From Flavobacteriaceae bacterium (lineage in GTDB: Bacteria > Bacteroidota > Bacteroidia > Flavobacteriales > Flavobacteriaceae): a DNA stretch of 64,000 nt. The translations under genes were made by a program, and so were the position numbers. The stretch spans positions 50,661-114,660 of the forward strand of contig JAQWJJ010000009.1 of assembly GCA_029248405.1 (NCBI GenBank), in the 5' to 3' direction. This document shows positions 34,987 to 42,963 of this stretch, piece by piece (position 1 is the first letter of the stretch; each line of letters opens with the position of its first letter). The notes under the pieces were generated by a model. The model was not told where the DNA came from. It did not search any database and saw only the letters and a program-made list of their open reading frames with translations.

Positions 34987-36438
34987 ATGAATCACAAGAT
35001 AAATGAGATAGAACCACAAGAAGTTTGGCGTTGTTTTTCGGCTCTGAATGCTGTGCCAAGGGCCTCTAAGAAAGAAGAAAAAGTCATTGATTTCATGGTG
35101 CAATTCGCCAAAGAGCTTGATCTCTCTGTAGCAGTTGATGCTGTCGGTAATGTCTTGGTCAAGAAGCCGGCTTCCCTTGGCATGGAAAATAAGAAAACTG
35201 TCGTCATGCAGGCGCATCTTGACATGGTCCACCAAAAGAATAATGATACAGAATTTGATTTTGATAAGCAGGGGATCGATATGTATGTGGATGGTGACTG
35301 GGTTCGGGCAAGAGGGACCACCTTAGGGGCCGATAATGGTTTGGGTGTGGCGGCAATAATGGCTGTATTGGCCAGCAAGGATATTGTTCATCCAGCACTA
35401 GAGGCTTTGTTCACCATAGACGAGGAGACGGGTATGACGGGCGCAATGGGGCTTCAGGGCGGATGGCTTCAAGGTCAGATCCTTCTGAATTTAGACACCG
35501 AGGAAGATGATGAGATAGGTGTGGGTTGTGCCGGCGGTGTTGACGTCACTGCTTTCGGACAATTTGACGACGAGCCCAATCATTTGAATGGTGGTTTTGA
35601 AATTTCTGTGACTGGATTGCAAGGTGGTCATAGTGGTATGGAGATCCATAAGGGCTTGGGTAATGCGAATAAACTAATGAACCGAATTTTATGGGCATTA
35701 GATGAGCAGGTAGTTCTGTCAAAGCTTCATGGTGGGAGCTTGCGCAATGCGATTCCTAGAGAAAGTGTGGCCATTATTGCCGTCGCGCAAGAGCAGAGGG
35801 ACCAAGTCCAAAAAGTTTTTGATCAAGTCAGGTCCAGTATTTTGGAAGAATATAAACATTTAGAACCGGAGTTGTCCTTGACGCTTGACCCATGCGCTGC
35901 GCCTGCTCGTGTGATGTCTCAAGCAGATCAAAAGATATTCCTTTCTGCAGTCCAAGGCACCTTCAATGGTGTTTATCGGATGAGTCCGGCGATAGAGGGA
36001 TTGGTCGAGACGTCAAACAACGTGGCAAAAGTGACTTTAGATCAAGGCCAGATTCAGATTGATTGTTTGACAAGATCTTCTGTAGATAGTTCTAAAGAAG
36101 ATCTGACCAACAGTTTGAGTGCCGTGTTTGGATTGGCAGGTTATCAGGTGCGTTATGCAGGGACTTACCCGGGCTGGGCTCCCAACATGGATAGTCCTAT
36201 TCTGAAAGTAATGGAGGGACTCTACTGCGATATATTTGGTCAGCAGCCTAATGTGGCTGCCTGTCATGCCGGTTTAGAATGTGGTATTCTGGGGCAAAAT
36301 TATCCAGATCTTGATATGATATCTTTTGGCCCCACAATAAAAGGCGCACATTCTCCAGACGAGCGTGCGAGCATCAGTTCGACGCAAAAATTCTGGCGTT
36401 TCCTCAAGGCTGTTTTGGCAGAAATACCTCAAGCATGA
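34987..36438 (+). CDS. pepD: Aminoacyl-histidine dipeptidase PepD (M20 family)
   Basis: Cytosolic zinc dipeptidase of 483 residues that cleaves Xaa-His and related dipeptides. M20 features in order: VVMQAHLDMVHQKN (metal His and Asp), GTTLGADNGLGVA (bridging Asp), FTIDEETGMTGA (catalytic and metal Glu), NLDTEEDDEIGVGCAGG, a dimerisation lid beginning near GGHSGMEIHKGLGNAN, and FGPTIKGAHSPDERASI with the last metal His. The length matches PepD. It is a single gene ended by a strong bidirectional terminator whose stem begins within its stop codon. Confidence 0.94.
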   Translation: MNHKINEIEPQEVWRCFSALNAVPRASKKEEKVIDFMVQFAKELDLSVAVDAVGNVLVKKPASLGMENKKTVVMQAHLDMVHQKNNDTEFDFDKQGIDMYVDGDWVRARGTTLGADNGLGVAAIMAVLASKDIVHPALEALFTIDEETGMTGAMGLQGGWLQGQILLNLDTEEDDEIGVGCAGGVDVTAFGQFDDEPNHLNGGFEISVTGLQGGHSGMEIHKGLGNANKLMNRILWALDEQVVLSKLHGGSLRNAIPRESVAIIAVAQEQRDQVQKVFDQVRSSILEEYKHLEPELSLTLDPCAAPARVMSQADQKIFLSAVQGTFNGVYRMSPAIEGLVETSNNVAKVTLDQGQIQIDCLTRSSVDSSKEDLTNSLSAVFGLAGYQVRYAGTYPGWAPNMDSPILKVMEGLYCDIFGQQPNVAACHAGLECGILGQNYPDLDMISFGPTIKGAHSPDERASISSTQKFWRFLKAVLAEIPQA

Positions 36439-36476
36439 TCAAAAAAAACAGCCCGGCAGGGCTGTTTTTTTTGATC
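36437..36476. terminator. Bidirectional terminator between pepD and the PPIase gene
   Basis: An 18-bp perfect inverted repeat around a GGCA loop. Each arm contains a run of eight A or T, so transcription from either side meets a GC-rich hairpin core (CAGCCC/GGGCTG) followed by a T tract. It lies between the convergent ends of pepD and the cyclophilin-FKBP gene. Confidence 0.93.
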
Positions 36477-36516
36477 AAGTTACCATTATGTGATTGGTCA
36501 GCACAACAGGTTTCTT

Positions 36517-37617
36517 TTATTCCGCAGAAAGTAATTCCAGTTCAAAAATGACATCAGCGTTAGGCGGGATGACATTGCCGGCGCCTTGTGGACCCCAAGC
36601 CAAATGAGAAGGGATAAATAATGTAATCTTATCTCCAATACTCATTTCGAGTAAGCCTTCTTTAAAACCAGGAACCAGAGCTGATTCTTGACTGTATTGC
36701 GACATCATCGGCTGGTATTGATTATTGGCTTTTCTCTGGAGGTTGACCTGCTCATAGGCTTCGGCAGTAGACAACATGCTGGTGTCAAAAAGACTGCCGT
36801 CGGTGAGGTATCCCGCATAATTGAATCGGACTTTGGCACCAATGGCTGGTTTCATGCCCTTACCTTTATGGTTCCAATGAATATTGATGCCCGAAGGATA
36901 GCTGTCCACGGTTAGTGCCAGCGAGTCCAAGCTTGCTTTTTTGGCCATAATGACTCCAGCAACACGTTCTGCTTTGGCCTTTTTGTCGGCTTCAAGATTG
37001 GCGATTTCATCGGAGAAAGACGGTGCGCTCACCCCCTTGTTAATGATGTTGATGGTTTGAATGACGACGGGTTCAGTGGGCTTATCGCCTGGTTTGCTCG
37101 TCGCAACTGCACCAATAGAATCAACAACTTCTTGACCCACTACAATTTCACCAAAGACTGTATGCTTGCCATTGAGCCATGGTGTTTCTTTTAGGGTGAT
37201 GAAAAATTGACTGCCATTGGTTCCAGGTCCTGAGTTGGCCATTGATAGTATGCCTTTAGATTGATGTGATAGGCTATCTACAATTTCGTCGGTGAAGGCA
37301 TAGCCTGGAGTTCCCGTGCCGTCACCACTTGGGTCACCACCTTGGATCATAAAATCTTTGATCACACGGTGGAAGGTCAGCCCATCGTAAAAGGGCTTAT
37401 TCTGGTAGGCCGAATCTACTTGTGGATGAGTGCCTTGGGCCAATTCCACAAAGTTAGCGACGGTGAGTGGTGTGCTTTCGTGATAAAATTTAGCGACAAA
37501 AACCCCTTTATTCGTGATGAATTCAGCATAAAGACCATCCTCAAGAGCCGGGTACTGAGAGGTACAGCCTGCGAAGGTTAATGCTAGGGTCGTGACAAGT
37601 AAAATAAGCTTTTTCAT
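36517..37617 (-). CDS. Cyclophilin-FKBP fusion peptidyl-prolyl isomerase lipoprotein
   Basis: A 366-residue exported folding factor. Residues 1-18 form a lipoprotein signal (LALTFAGC, Cys18). Residues about 22-195 are a cyclophilin domain: FHRVIKDFMIQGGDPSGDGTG, GTNGSQFFIT and HTVFGEIVVG. After a helical linker (about 200-240), residues 255-366 are an FKBP domain: RFNYAGYLTDGSLFDTS, LVPGFKEGLLEMSIGDKITLFIPS and the closing NADVIFELELL. The two folds belong to unrelated isomerase families, so this is a true fusion. It lies directly downstream of gldI, another FKBP-type lipoprotein, suggesting a shared periplasmic folding role. Confidence 0.93.
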   Translation of the reverse strand: MKKLILLVTTLALTFAGCTSQYPALEDGLYAEFITNKGVFVAKFYHESTPLTVANFVELAQGTHPQVDSAYQNKPFYDGLTFHRVIKDFMIQGGDPSGDGTGTPGYAFTDEIVDSLSHQSKGILSMANSGPGTNGSQFFITLKETPWLNGKHTVFGEIVVGQEVVDSIGAVATSKPGDKPTEPVVIQTINIINKGVSAPSFSDEIANLEADKKAKAERVAGVIMAKKASLDSLALTVDSYPSGINIHWNHKGKGMKPAIGAKVRFNYAGYLTDGSLFDTSMLSTAEAYEQVNLQRKANNQYQPMMSQYSQESALVPGFKEGLLEMSIGDKITLFIPSHLAWGPQGAGNVIPPNADVIFELELLSAE

Positions 37618-37624
37618 AAGTGTA

Positions 37625-38179
37625 TTAATTATCTAAATTGGACATTTGATTTAATTTTAAGGACACCACTATTGGTGTATTTGCCCCTATTTTGCCTTCT
37701 AAACCATAATAACCATATGCTTTATAAGAAGGAAGGACTAATGTAATAATTTCTTGGGCTTTCATGAGTTTAATGCCTTCGCGAATCCCCGAAATCAAAT
37801 CTTGTTTACTTTGGTCGACAAGGTATTGCACTGTGCCGACCTCGTCGTAACTCAAGATGGTAAGGCCGTTCAAATCTTTCACTTCATAACTGAACGAGAC
37901 CTCACTTCCTGTAACAGGGGTAGGGGCTTCTATGGCCACCTTAAGGTCATACGCATACCAAAAGCCATCTGCAGAGGTTTGGTAGGCGTGTGTGGTGTCC
38001 TGGGCTATATAGGTTTCAATCGCCTGAACTTCCGCTGCAAAGCGCTTGATGTTGCGCGCGACAGAGGCCTCAATAGAAGAACCTGTGCTCTGTTGGGTGG
38101 GCCGCCTTGATTCCGGGCTTTTGCATCCAAGAAACCCTAAAAGCATGAACAAAATAACGGCAAATAATCTAAATGGCAT
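37625..38179 (-). CDS. gldI: Gliding motility-associated FKBP-type lipoprotein GldI
   Basis: A 184-residue lipoprotein (signal with FLGC, Cys19) with a C-terminal FKBP-type prolyl isomerase domain (GSEVSFSYEVKDLNGLTIL, QDLISGIREGIKLMKAQE, YGYYGLEGKIGANTPIVVSLKLNQM). The middle region ADGFWYAYDLK and the IREGIKLM/KAYGYYG segments are those of GldI, needed for gliding in Flavobacterium and probably for folding type IX secretion components. Synteny with the DHH phosphoesterase supports the call. The start overlaps the end of nrnA by 11 bases. Confidence 0.88.
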   Translation of the reverse strand: MPFRLFAVILFMLLGFLGCKSPESRRPTQQSTGSSIEASVARNIKRFAAEVQAIETYIAQDTTHAYQTSADGFWYAYDLKVAIEAPTPVTGSEVSFSYEVKDLNGLTILSYDEVGTVQYLVDQSKQDLISGIREGIKLMKAQEIITLVLPSYKAYGYYGLEGKIGANTPIVVSLKLNQMSNLDN

Positions 38180-39188
38180 TGAGTTGATTTTTGTATTGGG
38201 GCACTTGTTTCATCAAAAAGGCAATAGCATCCGCCATCGAACCGTCAAATTTTCCACCAGCGGCATTGGTATGGCCTCCGCCATGAAAATAATTCCGAGC
38301 AAAATCATTAACAGAAAAATCACCTTTACTGCGCAGAGACATTTTGATGATGCCTTCGTTCTTGTTTTCGATAAAGATCACGGCAAATACAACACCTGCG
38401 ACACTGAGGGCGTAATTGACAAACCCTTCGGTATCACCTTTCTTAAAATTATGTGCTTCTAACTCGTCTTGCGTTATGGTGATGTAGGCCAAGTTATATT
38501 CAGCCCGAATCACCAGATTCGCTAAGGCCTTTCCAAGCAACCTGAGTCGATCAGGACTTTGGGTGTCATAAATATGATGGTGAATTTCGTGATGGACCGC
38601 GCCAGCTTCGAGCAGATCGGCCACGACTCTGTGCGTTCTTGGCGTTGTCGCCGAAAACTTAAAAGACCCCGTGTCCGTCATGATGCCCGTATAGAGATTT
38701 GTCGCGATGTCTGCAGAAATCAAGTTTTGATCCCCCAGTGCTCCTATGGTATGATAAACCATTTCACAGGTACTGCTCATGGTCGTGTCGCTATAAGTGA
38801 ATTGCGCGTAGTGATCGGGTTGTTGGTGGTGGTCAATCATCACAAATATTGACTTTGTTGATGCCAAAACCTCACCCAATTCACCTGTTCTGTTGAGGGC
38901 ATTAAAGTCAAGGGTGAAGACCATTTCGGCATGCTCGAGGAGCTCCTTGGTGTGTTCTATTTCTTTTTCATAAATGACAATGTCTTGACAGCCGGGCATC
39001 CATTTTAAAAATTCTGGAAAGTCATTGGGCATCAAAACGACAGGGTCATGACCTTTTCGCTTCAGATACCAATAAAGTCCGAGGCACGAGCCTACCGCAT
39101 CTCCATCGGGGTTTTTGTGCCCAACAATTACTAATTTTTTAGGCGTGGTGAGCAGTGTGCTCAAAGTCTGCCAATCTTGTTTTGTCAT
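38169..39188 (-). CDS. DHH/DHHA1 phosphoesterase (NrnA-like oligoribonuclease / pAp phosphatase)
   Basis: A 339-residue two-domain phosphoesterase. The DHH domain shows VIVGHKNPDGDAVGSCLGLYW, FTLDFNALNR and FVMIDHHQQPDH (the DHH motif). The C-terminal DHHA1 domain closes with NYFHGGGHTNAAGGKFDGS. NrnA relatives degrade nano-RNAs of 2-5 nucleotides and dephosphorylate pAp. The start is the ATG at 39188; the in-frame TTG at 39197 lies inside the -7 box. It is divergent from ndk and followed by gldI. Confidence 0.92.
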   Translation of the reverse strand: MTKQDWQTLSTLLTTPKKLVIVGHKNPDGDAVGSCLGLYWYLKRKGHDPVVLMPNDFPEFLKWMPGCQDIVIYEKEIEHTKELLEHAEMVFTLDFNALNRTGELGEVLASTKSIFVMIDHHQQPDHYAQFTYSDTTMSSTCEMVYHTIGALGDQNLISADIATNLYTGIMTDTGSFKFSATTPRTHRVVADLLEAGAVHHEIHHHIYDTQSPDRLRLLGKALANLVIRAEYNLAYITITQDELEAHNFKKGDTEGFVNYALSVAGVVFAVIFIENKNEGIIKMSLRSKGDFSVNDFARNYFHGGGHTNAAGGKFDGSMADAIAFLMKQVPQYKNQLNAI

Positions 39189-39194
39189 CGCAGA

Positions 39195-39202
39195 CAAAGA
39201 TA
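39195..39202 (-). promoter_or_regulatory. -7 box (TATCTTTG) for nrnA-like/gldI/PPIase unit
   Basis: An exact TAnnTTTG on the minus strand, 6 bases before the ATG at 39188. An ATTG at the expected -33 distance is the only upstream partner. It gives a very short leader, like several other promoters in this window. Confidence 0.5.
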
Positions 39203-39223
39203 CAATTTCTTGATGGTTTGCAA

Positions 39224-39255
39224 TTTGATTATTGCCAATTAAAATACTACTTTTG
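39224..39255 (+). promoter_or_regulatory. Bacteroidota promoter for ndk
   Basis: TTTG at 39224-39227 and TACTTTTG at 39248-39255 with 20 bases between them, a full -33/-7 match. The ndk ATG follows 21 bases after the -7 box. The element overlaps the upstream region of the divergent nrnA-like promoter. Confidence 0.65.
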
Positions 39256-39276
39256 CGGCCAAATTAGTCAAACACC

Positions 39277-39696
39277 ATGAGAACAGACAGAACATTTACA
39301 ATGCTTAAGCCCGATAGTGTCGAAAAAGGAAACATTGGGCCAATTTTAGAAAAAATCAGCAGCGCAGGATTCAAAATTGTTGCGATGAAACTGACACAAA
39401 TGACCACCGCAGACGCCGAGGCGTTCTATGCGATCCACAGTGAGCGTCCTTTCTTCGGAGAGTTAGTGAGTTATATGACTCGTGGACCAATCGTCGCGGC
39501 TGTTCTTGAAAAAGATAATGCTGTAAGCGATTTCAGAACACTAATTGGTGCCACTAACCCAGCGGAGGCCGCTGATGGAACCATCCGTAAAATGTTTGCG
39601 GATTCTATAAGCGAAAATGCCGTTCATGGCTCTGACAGTGACCAGAACGCAGAAATCGAAAGTCAATTCCATTTTGCTGGTCGCGAAATATTCTAA
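39277..39696 (+). CDS. ndk: Nucleoside-diphosphate kinase
   Basis: Transfers the gamma-phosphate between nucleoside triphosphates and diphosphates. The 139-residue protein has [18 protein letters not shown] at the N-terminus, the substrate-binding loop with [16 protein letters not shown], and the catalytic His117 within ENAVHGSDS, followed by the usual AEIESQFHF end. The length is typical for the family. It is monocistronic, with its own promoter and a hairpin terminator. Confidence 0.98.
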   Translation: MRTDRTFTMLKPDSVEKGNIGPILEKISSAGFKIVAMKLTQMTTADAEAFYAIHSERPFFGELVSYMTRGPIVAAVLEKDNAVSDFRTLIGATNPAEAADGTIRKMFADSISENAVHGSDSDQNAEIESQFHFAGREIF

Positions 39697-39720
39697 CACA
39701 AATTGACCTTAACGCATCTA

Positions 39721-39747
39721 AATTGAGCCGCTTTGAGCGGCTCAATT
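39721..39747. terminator. Hairpin terminator between ndk and DUF721
   Basis: A 12-bp perfect stem (AATTGAGCCGCT / AGCGGCTCAATT) with a 3-base loop, followed on the plus strand by ATTTTA. It overlaps the stop codon of the convergent DUF721 gene by two bases and probably serves both directions. Confidence 0.82.
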
Positions 39748-40042
39748 ATTTTAGGACCAACTCCGAAACCAATGGGGCGTCGAGGAACTCATTGACCATG
39801 GAGATGATTTTCTCCTTGCCATAGGATAATTCTTCGCGTAAAACAGAGGAGCTCAGATGGACCACCAAAGTGTTTCCGTTGAGCATGACCTTTGTGGTGT
39901 ATTTTGAAATAGGTGGCCCCATGATGTGGTGCCAAGCTTCCTCAGCCGTCACTTTGTTCAAGCCTTTTTCCAATTTACTCTCCTTAATGTAGGTCTTGAG
40001 TAAGTCGCCAATATTGTGCGATGAAGCGTTGCGTTTTGCCAT
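39746..40042 (-). CDS. DUF721 (DciA-like) protein
   Basis: A 98-residue KH-like domain protein of the DUF721 family, whose member DciA loads the replicative helicase in many bacteria lacking DnaC. Seen: HNIGDLLKTYIKESKLEKGLNKVTAEEAWHHIMGPPISKYT and the beta-hairpin NGNTLVVHLSSSVLREELSY. It is the second gene behind recF, a replication and repair context found in many bacteria. Helicase loading in this phylum is inference from the family. Confidence 0.87.
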   Translation of the reverse strand: MAKRNASSHNIGDLLKTYIKESKLEKGLNKVTAEEAWHHIMGPPISKYTTKVMLNGNTLVVHLSSSVLREELSYGKEKIISMVNEFLDAPLVSELVLK

Positions 40043-40108
40043 AAGACTATTATAGAGAGTAGATTAGGGAATGATAGGGCAATGCTTGTTTCATTGGGGC
40101 TTCCCGTG

Positions 40109-41188
40109 TTATAAGTTGAAAATTTTGTAACTCTGATGAACTGATTTCACAACGTTTTCCGTGCGTTCCCCATGGGTGTCACTGATGAATATTTGGCCAA
40201 AGTTATCTTGATCAACAAGGCCAATTATTTGGGCAACACGTGTTTCGTCGAGTTTGTCAAAAATGTCGTCGAGAAGCAAAATTGGCGCGACTTCACTTTG
40301 GGTTTTTAAGAAATCAAATTGGGCCAGTTTCAGCGCAATCAGAAATGATTTTTGTTGTCCTTGTGAGCCAAACTTTTTGATGGGATGGTCCCCTAAATTA
40401 AATTGGAGGTCATCTTTATGAACCCCATAATTGGTGTATTGCGTGGCACGATCCTTGCCAATATTTTGTTTTAATGCTTCGATTAAGGGCTGCTCATTAA
40501 GCCCACTTTGATACGTTATGGATACGGATTCTTTGCCTTGGGCAATAAATGAATAACGCTCTTTAAAAATGGGCAGAAACACCGACAAAAACCCACTGCG
40601 TTTTTTATGGATTTGTTGCCCATACAAGTCCAGTTGGCCATCGTATATGGCCAAAGTATCGGCATCGAAAGTGTGGTTGAGTCCAAAATACTTGAGCAAT
40701 GCGTTGCGTTGCGAGAGGACTTTTTGATAAGCCAAAAGGTCTTGTAGATAAGCACGATCCCCTTGAGAAATGACCCCATCGATAAATTTACGTCTGGTGT
40801 CACTGCCCTCGGTAATCAAATCGCGATCGCTAGGAGAAATGATCACTAGAGGCAAAAAACCAATATGATCGCTGAGTTTGTCATAGAGCTTGCCATTGCG
40901 CTTGATCGATTTTTTTTGACCTTTTTTCACGCCCAAGACAACGTGTTCTTTTAGGTCGTGTTTCTGGTATGTCCCATCAATGACAAAGAAATCTGACCCA
41001 TGTCTGATATTTTGCACTGAAATGGGATTAAAGTAGCTTTTGCCAAATGAGAGGTGATAAATAGCGTCCAAGGCGTTAGTTTTGCCTACGCCGTTAGCGC
41101 CAACAAAGCAATTGATTTTGGGGTCAAAGTCGAAGGACTGAGATTCAAAATTTTTGTAATTCACTACAGCTAAGGATTCTAAAAGCAC
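40109..41188 (-). CDS. recF: DNA replication and repair protein RecF
   Basis: SMC-like ATPase of 359 residues that acts with RecO and RecR to load RecA at single-strand gaps. Walker [12 protein letters not shown] is near residue 30, the signature [18 protein letters not shown] lies in the C-terminal half, and Walker [16 protein letters not shown] is followed by the D-loop. The start is GTG at 41188 ([14 protein letters not shown]), as no ATG precedes the conserved strand. dnaA and dnaN, its neighbours in many bacteria, are not here. Confidence 0.96.
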   Translation of the reverse strand: MLLESLAVVNYKNFESQSFDFDPKINCFVGANGVGKTNALDAIYHLSFGKSYFNPISVQNIRHGSDFFVIDGTYQKHDLKEHVVLGVKKGQKKSIKRNGKLYDKLSDHIGFLPLVIISPSDRDLITEGSDTRRKFIDGVISQGDRAYLQDLLAYQKVLSQRNALLKYFGLNHTFDADTLAIYDGQLDLYGQQIHKKRSGFLSVFLPIFKERYSFIAQGKESVSITYQSGLNEQPLIEALKQNIGKDRATQYTNYGVHKDDLQFNLGDHPIKKFGSQGQQKSFLIALKLAQFDFLKTQSEVAPILLLDDIFDKLDETRVAQIIGLVDQDNFGQIFISDTHGERTENVVKSVHQSYKIFNL

Positions 41189-41297
41189 TTTTTGGGTTTA
41201 GTTTGATGGTCCTAAGATGGCTTTGGACCAGAGGTTTAGGGATTAAAACTTCACTGCAAAATATTGATTTTTCCCTTTTAAATTGTAATAAAAATTA

Positions 41298-41305
41298 TAT
41301 TTTTG
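41298..41305 (+). promoter_or_regulatory. -7 box (TATTTTTG) for the TPR-ribH unit
   Basis: TATTTTTG (TAnnTTTG) lies 20 bases before the ATG at 41326. The spacing region upstream is A/T-rich without an exact TTTG. A TGGTCC / GGACCA inverted repeat at 41207-41230 lies between this and the divergent recF start. Confidence 0.5.
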
Positions 41306-41325
41306 CCCCTCAATATTAAGAGATT

Positions 41326-42093
41326 ATGGCAACCTACAAAAAACGCGGATACAAACCCAAAACAGCTCCTGAAAAAGAGGTCGAACTAGAATCGGACAGC
41401 ACAACTGCTGAGGTATTTAATTCCCTTGATCAAGGCGCTTCAAAGACGGAAGAGTGGGTTGAGGCCAATCAGAAGCCTATTTTTACAGCGGTCGCGCTCG
41501 TGGCGATTGCTGTCTTGGCATACATTGGTTATCAGAAGTTTGTCGCAGAGCCGCAGCAAGTAGAGGCCGCAAACGAGGTCTATCAAGCCAGTTCATATTT
41601 TGATCAAGCCTTAGTCGCCACAACTCAAAAGGACTCATTATTCCGTATGGCACTCAATGGTTATGCAGGGAAATACGGCTTACTCGATATCGTTGATAAA
41701 TTCTCAGGCACTCCAGCAGGAACACTGGCAAGCTACCAAGCGGGTGTTGCTTACTATAATCTCAAACAATATGATTTGGCGATTCAATTTATGGACCAAT
41801 ATGATGGTGATGATGAAATCGTTACCCCTTTGGCAAAAGGACTTTTAGGTGATTCATTTGCCCAATTGAATCAATACGGTGAGGCCCTAAAATACTACAA
41901 TGAGGCCGTGGCATATAGCACCAATGAGGTGACAACACCGCGTTTTTTGTTGAAAGTTGGCACTACGGCAATGACTTTAGGTGATTACGCTCAAGCGGAA
42001 AAGGCGTTCACACGCATTACTGATGAATTTGGTGAGACGAACGAAGGCGCTCAGGCTAAGACTTATTTGGCCCAGACACAAGCCAAGCGCTAG
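41326..42093 (+). CDS. Membrane-anchored TPR protein (YfgM-like)
   Basis: A 255-residue protein with a charged cytoplasmic N-terminus (about 1-45), one membrane segment (IFTAVALVAIAVLAYIGY, about 51-68) and a periplasmic region of three to four TPR units (GTLASYQAGVAYYNLKQYDLAIQFMDQY, AKGLLGDSFAQLNQYGEALKYYNEAV, TTAMTLGDYAQAEKAFTRI). The order resembles YfgM, a partner of periplasmic chaperones and the Sec translocon in Enterobacteria; a similar role is possible. Three bases separate it from ribH, a conserved pair in Bacteroidota. Confidence 0.85.
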   Translation: MATYKKRGYKPKTAPEKEVELESDSTTAEVFNSLDQGASKTEEWVEANQKPIFTAVALVAIAVLAYIGYQKFVAEPQQVEAANEVYQASSYFDQALVATTQKDSLFRMALNGYAGKYGLLDIVDKFSGTPAGTLASYQAGVAYYNLKQYDLAIQFMDQYDGDDEIVTPLAKGLLGDSFAQLNQYGEALKYYNEAVAYSTNEVTTPRFLLKVGTTAMTLGDYAQAEKAFTRITDEFGETNEGAQAKTYLAQTQAKR

Positions 42094-42096
42094 TCT

Positions 42097-42591
42097 ATGG
42101 CTACCGTAAACAAACATTTATCTTCTTATGACGCGTCGGCATTGCCAGACGCGTCTTCATTTCGATTTGGTTTAGTGGTTTCTCAATGGAATGAAGAAAT
42201 CACAGAAGGTTTGGCTCAAGGCGCTTTGGCGACATTCAGTGATTGTGGTGTGGCCGCAGATCATGTCACCCGATGGAATGTGCCCGGCAGTTTTGAGCTG
42301 GTTTATGGATGCCAGCGCATGATGGCCAAACATCCAGAAATTGACGCTGTCATTGCTATCGGTAATGTGATCCAGGGCGAAACTAAACATTTTGATTATG
42401 TCTGTCAAGGGGTCGCTCAAGGCATTAAGGACCTCAATCTGATGGGCATTACTCCAGTCATTTTCTGTGTCCTTACCGACAACACGAGACAACAATCAAT
42501 TGATCGAAGTGGAGGAAAGCATGGAAATAAAGGCGTTGAAGCCGCAGTAGCTGCAATTGAGATGGCGGCCCTGAGGTCGGCAACACAATAG
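42097..42591 (+). CDS. ribH: 6,7-dimethyl-8-ribityllumazine synthase
   Basis: Penultimate step of riboflavin synthesis; the enzyme assembles as pentamers or 60-mers. The 164-residue protein has FGLVVSQWNEEITEGLAQGA, WNVPGSFELVYGCQRMM with the substrate-binding VPGSFE, AVIAIGNVIQGETKHFDYVCQGVAQGI with the conserved GxVIxGxTxHF motif, and FCVLTDNTRQQSIDRSGGKHGNKGVEAA. No other riboflavin gene is in the window. Confidence 0.97.
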   Translation: MATVNKHLSSYDASALPDASSFRFGLVVSQWNEEITEGLAQGALATFSDCGVAADHVTRWNVPGSFELVYGCQRMMAKHPEIDAVIAIGNVIQGETKHFDYVCQGVAQGIKDLNLMGITPVIFCVLTDNTRQQSIDRSGGKHGNKGVEAAVAAIEMAALRSATQ

Positions 42592-42648
42592 CCCTTTCCT
42601 TTCCGAAAATTAAACCAAAGTCATGGGCTTAAAACCCTTGATTTTCGC

Positions 42649-42656
42649 TAAATTTG
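42649..42656 (+). promoter_or_regulatory. -7 box (TAAATTTG) for the small ORF-mutL unit
   Basis: An exact TAnnTTTG 13 bases before the ATG at 42670, with no clear TTTG at the -33 position. It would start the transcript reading the small membrane protein, mutL and both rhomboids. Confidence 0.5.
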
Positions 42657-42669
42657 AGTTGCGGACATC

Positions 42670-42963
42670 ATGATTAAGTTTACTCTCATAAAGCGCCTTA
42701 AAACGAATAATCGTTTTAATTATACTCCTCGTTATTACAAGGGTAAGCCCGACATGGACCACACCAAGCCAACGACAAAGATGGACCATTACGTTGACGC
42801 TTTGAACGAAAATGATTTTTCTGGCCATTGGCAACAAGCACGGCACAAATACAGAAATAGGGACAATAGCTCATGGAACAAAACAGTTTTGATTCTGATC
42901 GCCCTATTGACCCTGATGGCGCTGTGGGTAATTGATTTTGATCTTTCTATTTTTTATCGTTGA
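42670..42963 (+). CDS. Small single-pass membrane protein, function unknown
   Basis: A 97-residue protein with a basic N-terminus (MIKFTLIKRLKTNNRFNYTPRYYKG), a polar middle (residues 28-68) and one C-terminal membrane segment (VLILIALLTLMALWVIDFDL, about 73-92). A similar small protein with an R-F-x-Y-x-P-R-Y-Y start precedes mutL or follows ribH in other Bacteroidota as far as I recall, but I know no function. Its TGA overlaps the TTG start of mutL by four bases (TTGA), so mutL translation depends on ribosomes finishing this gene. Confidence 0.72.
   Translation: MIKFTLIKRLKTNNRFNYTPRYYKGKPDMDHTKPTTKMDHYVDALNENDFSGHWQQARHKYRNRDNSSWNKTVLILIALLTLMALWVIDFDLSIFYR

Noticed and set aside
40235..40244. 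AACACGTGTT palindrome as possible parS
   Set aside because: Inside recF coding sequence; the arms do not match TGTT/AACA of parS, and codons explain the sequence.
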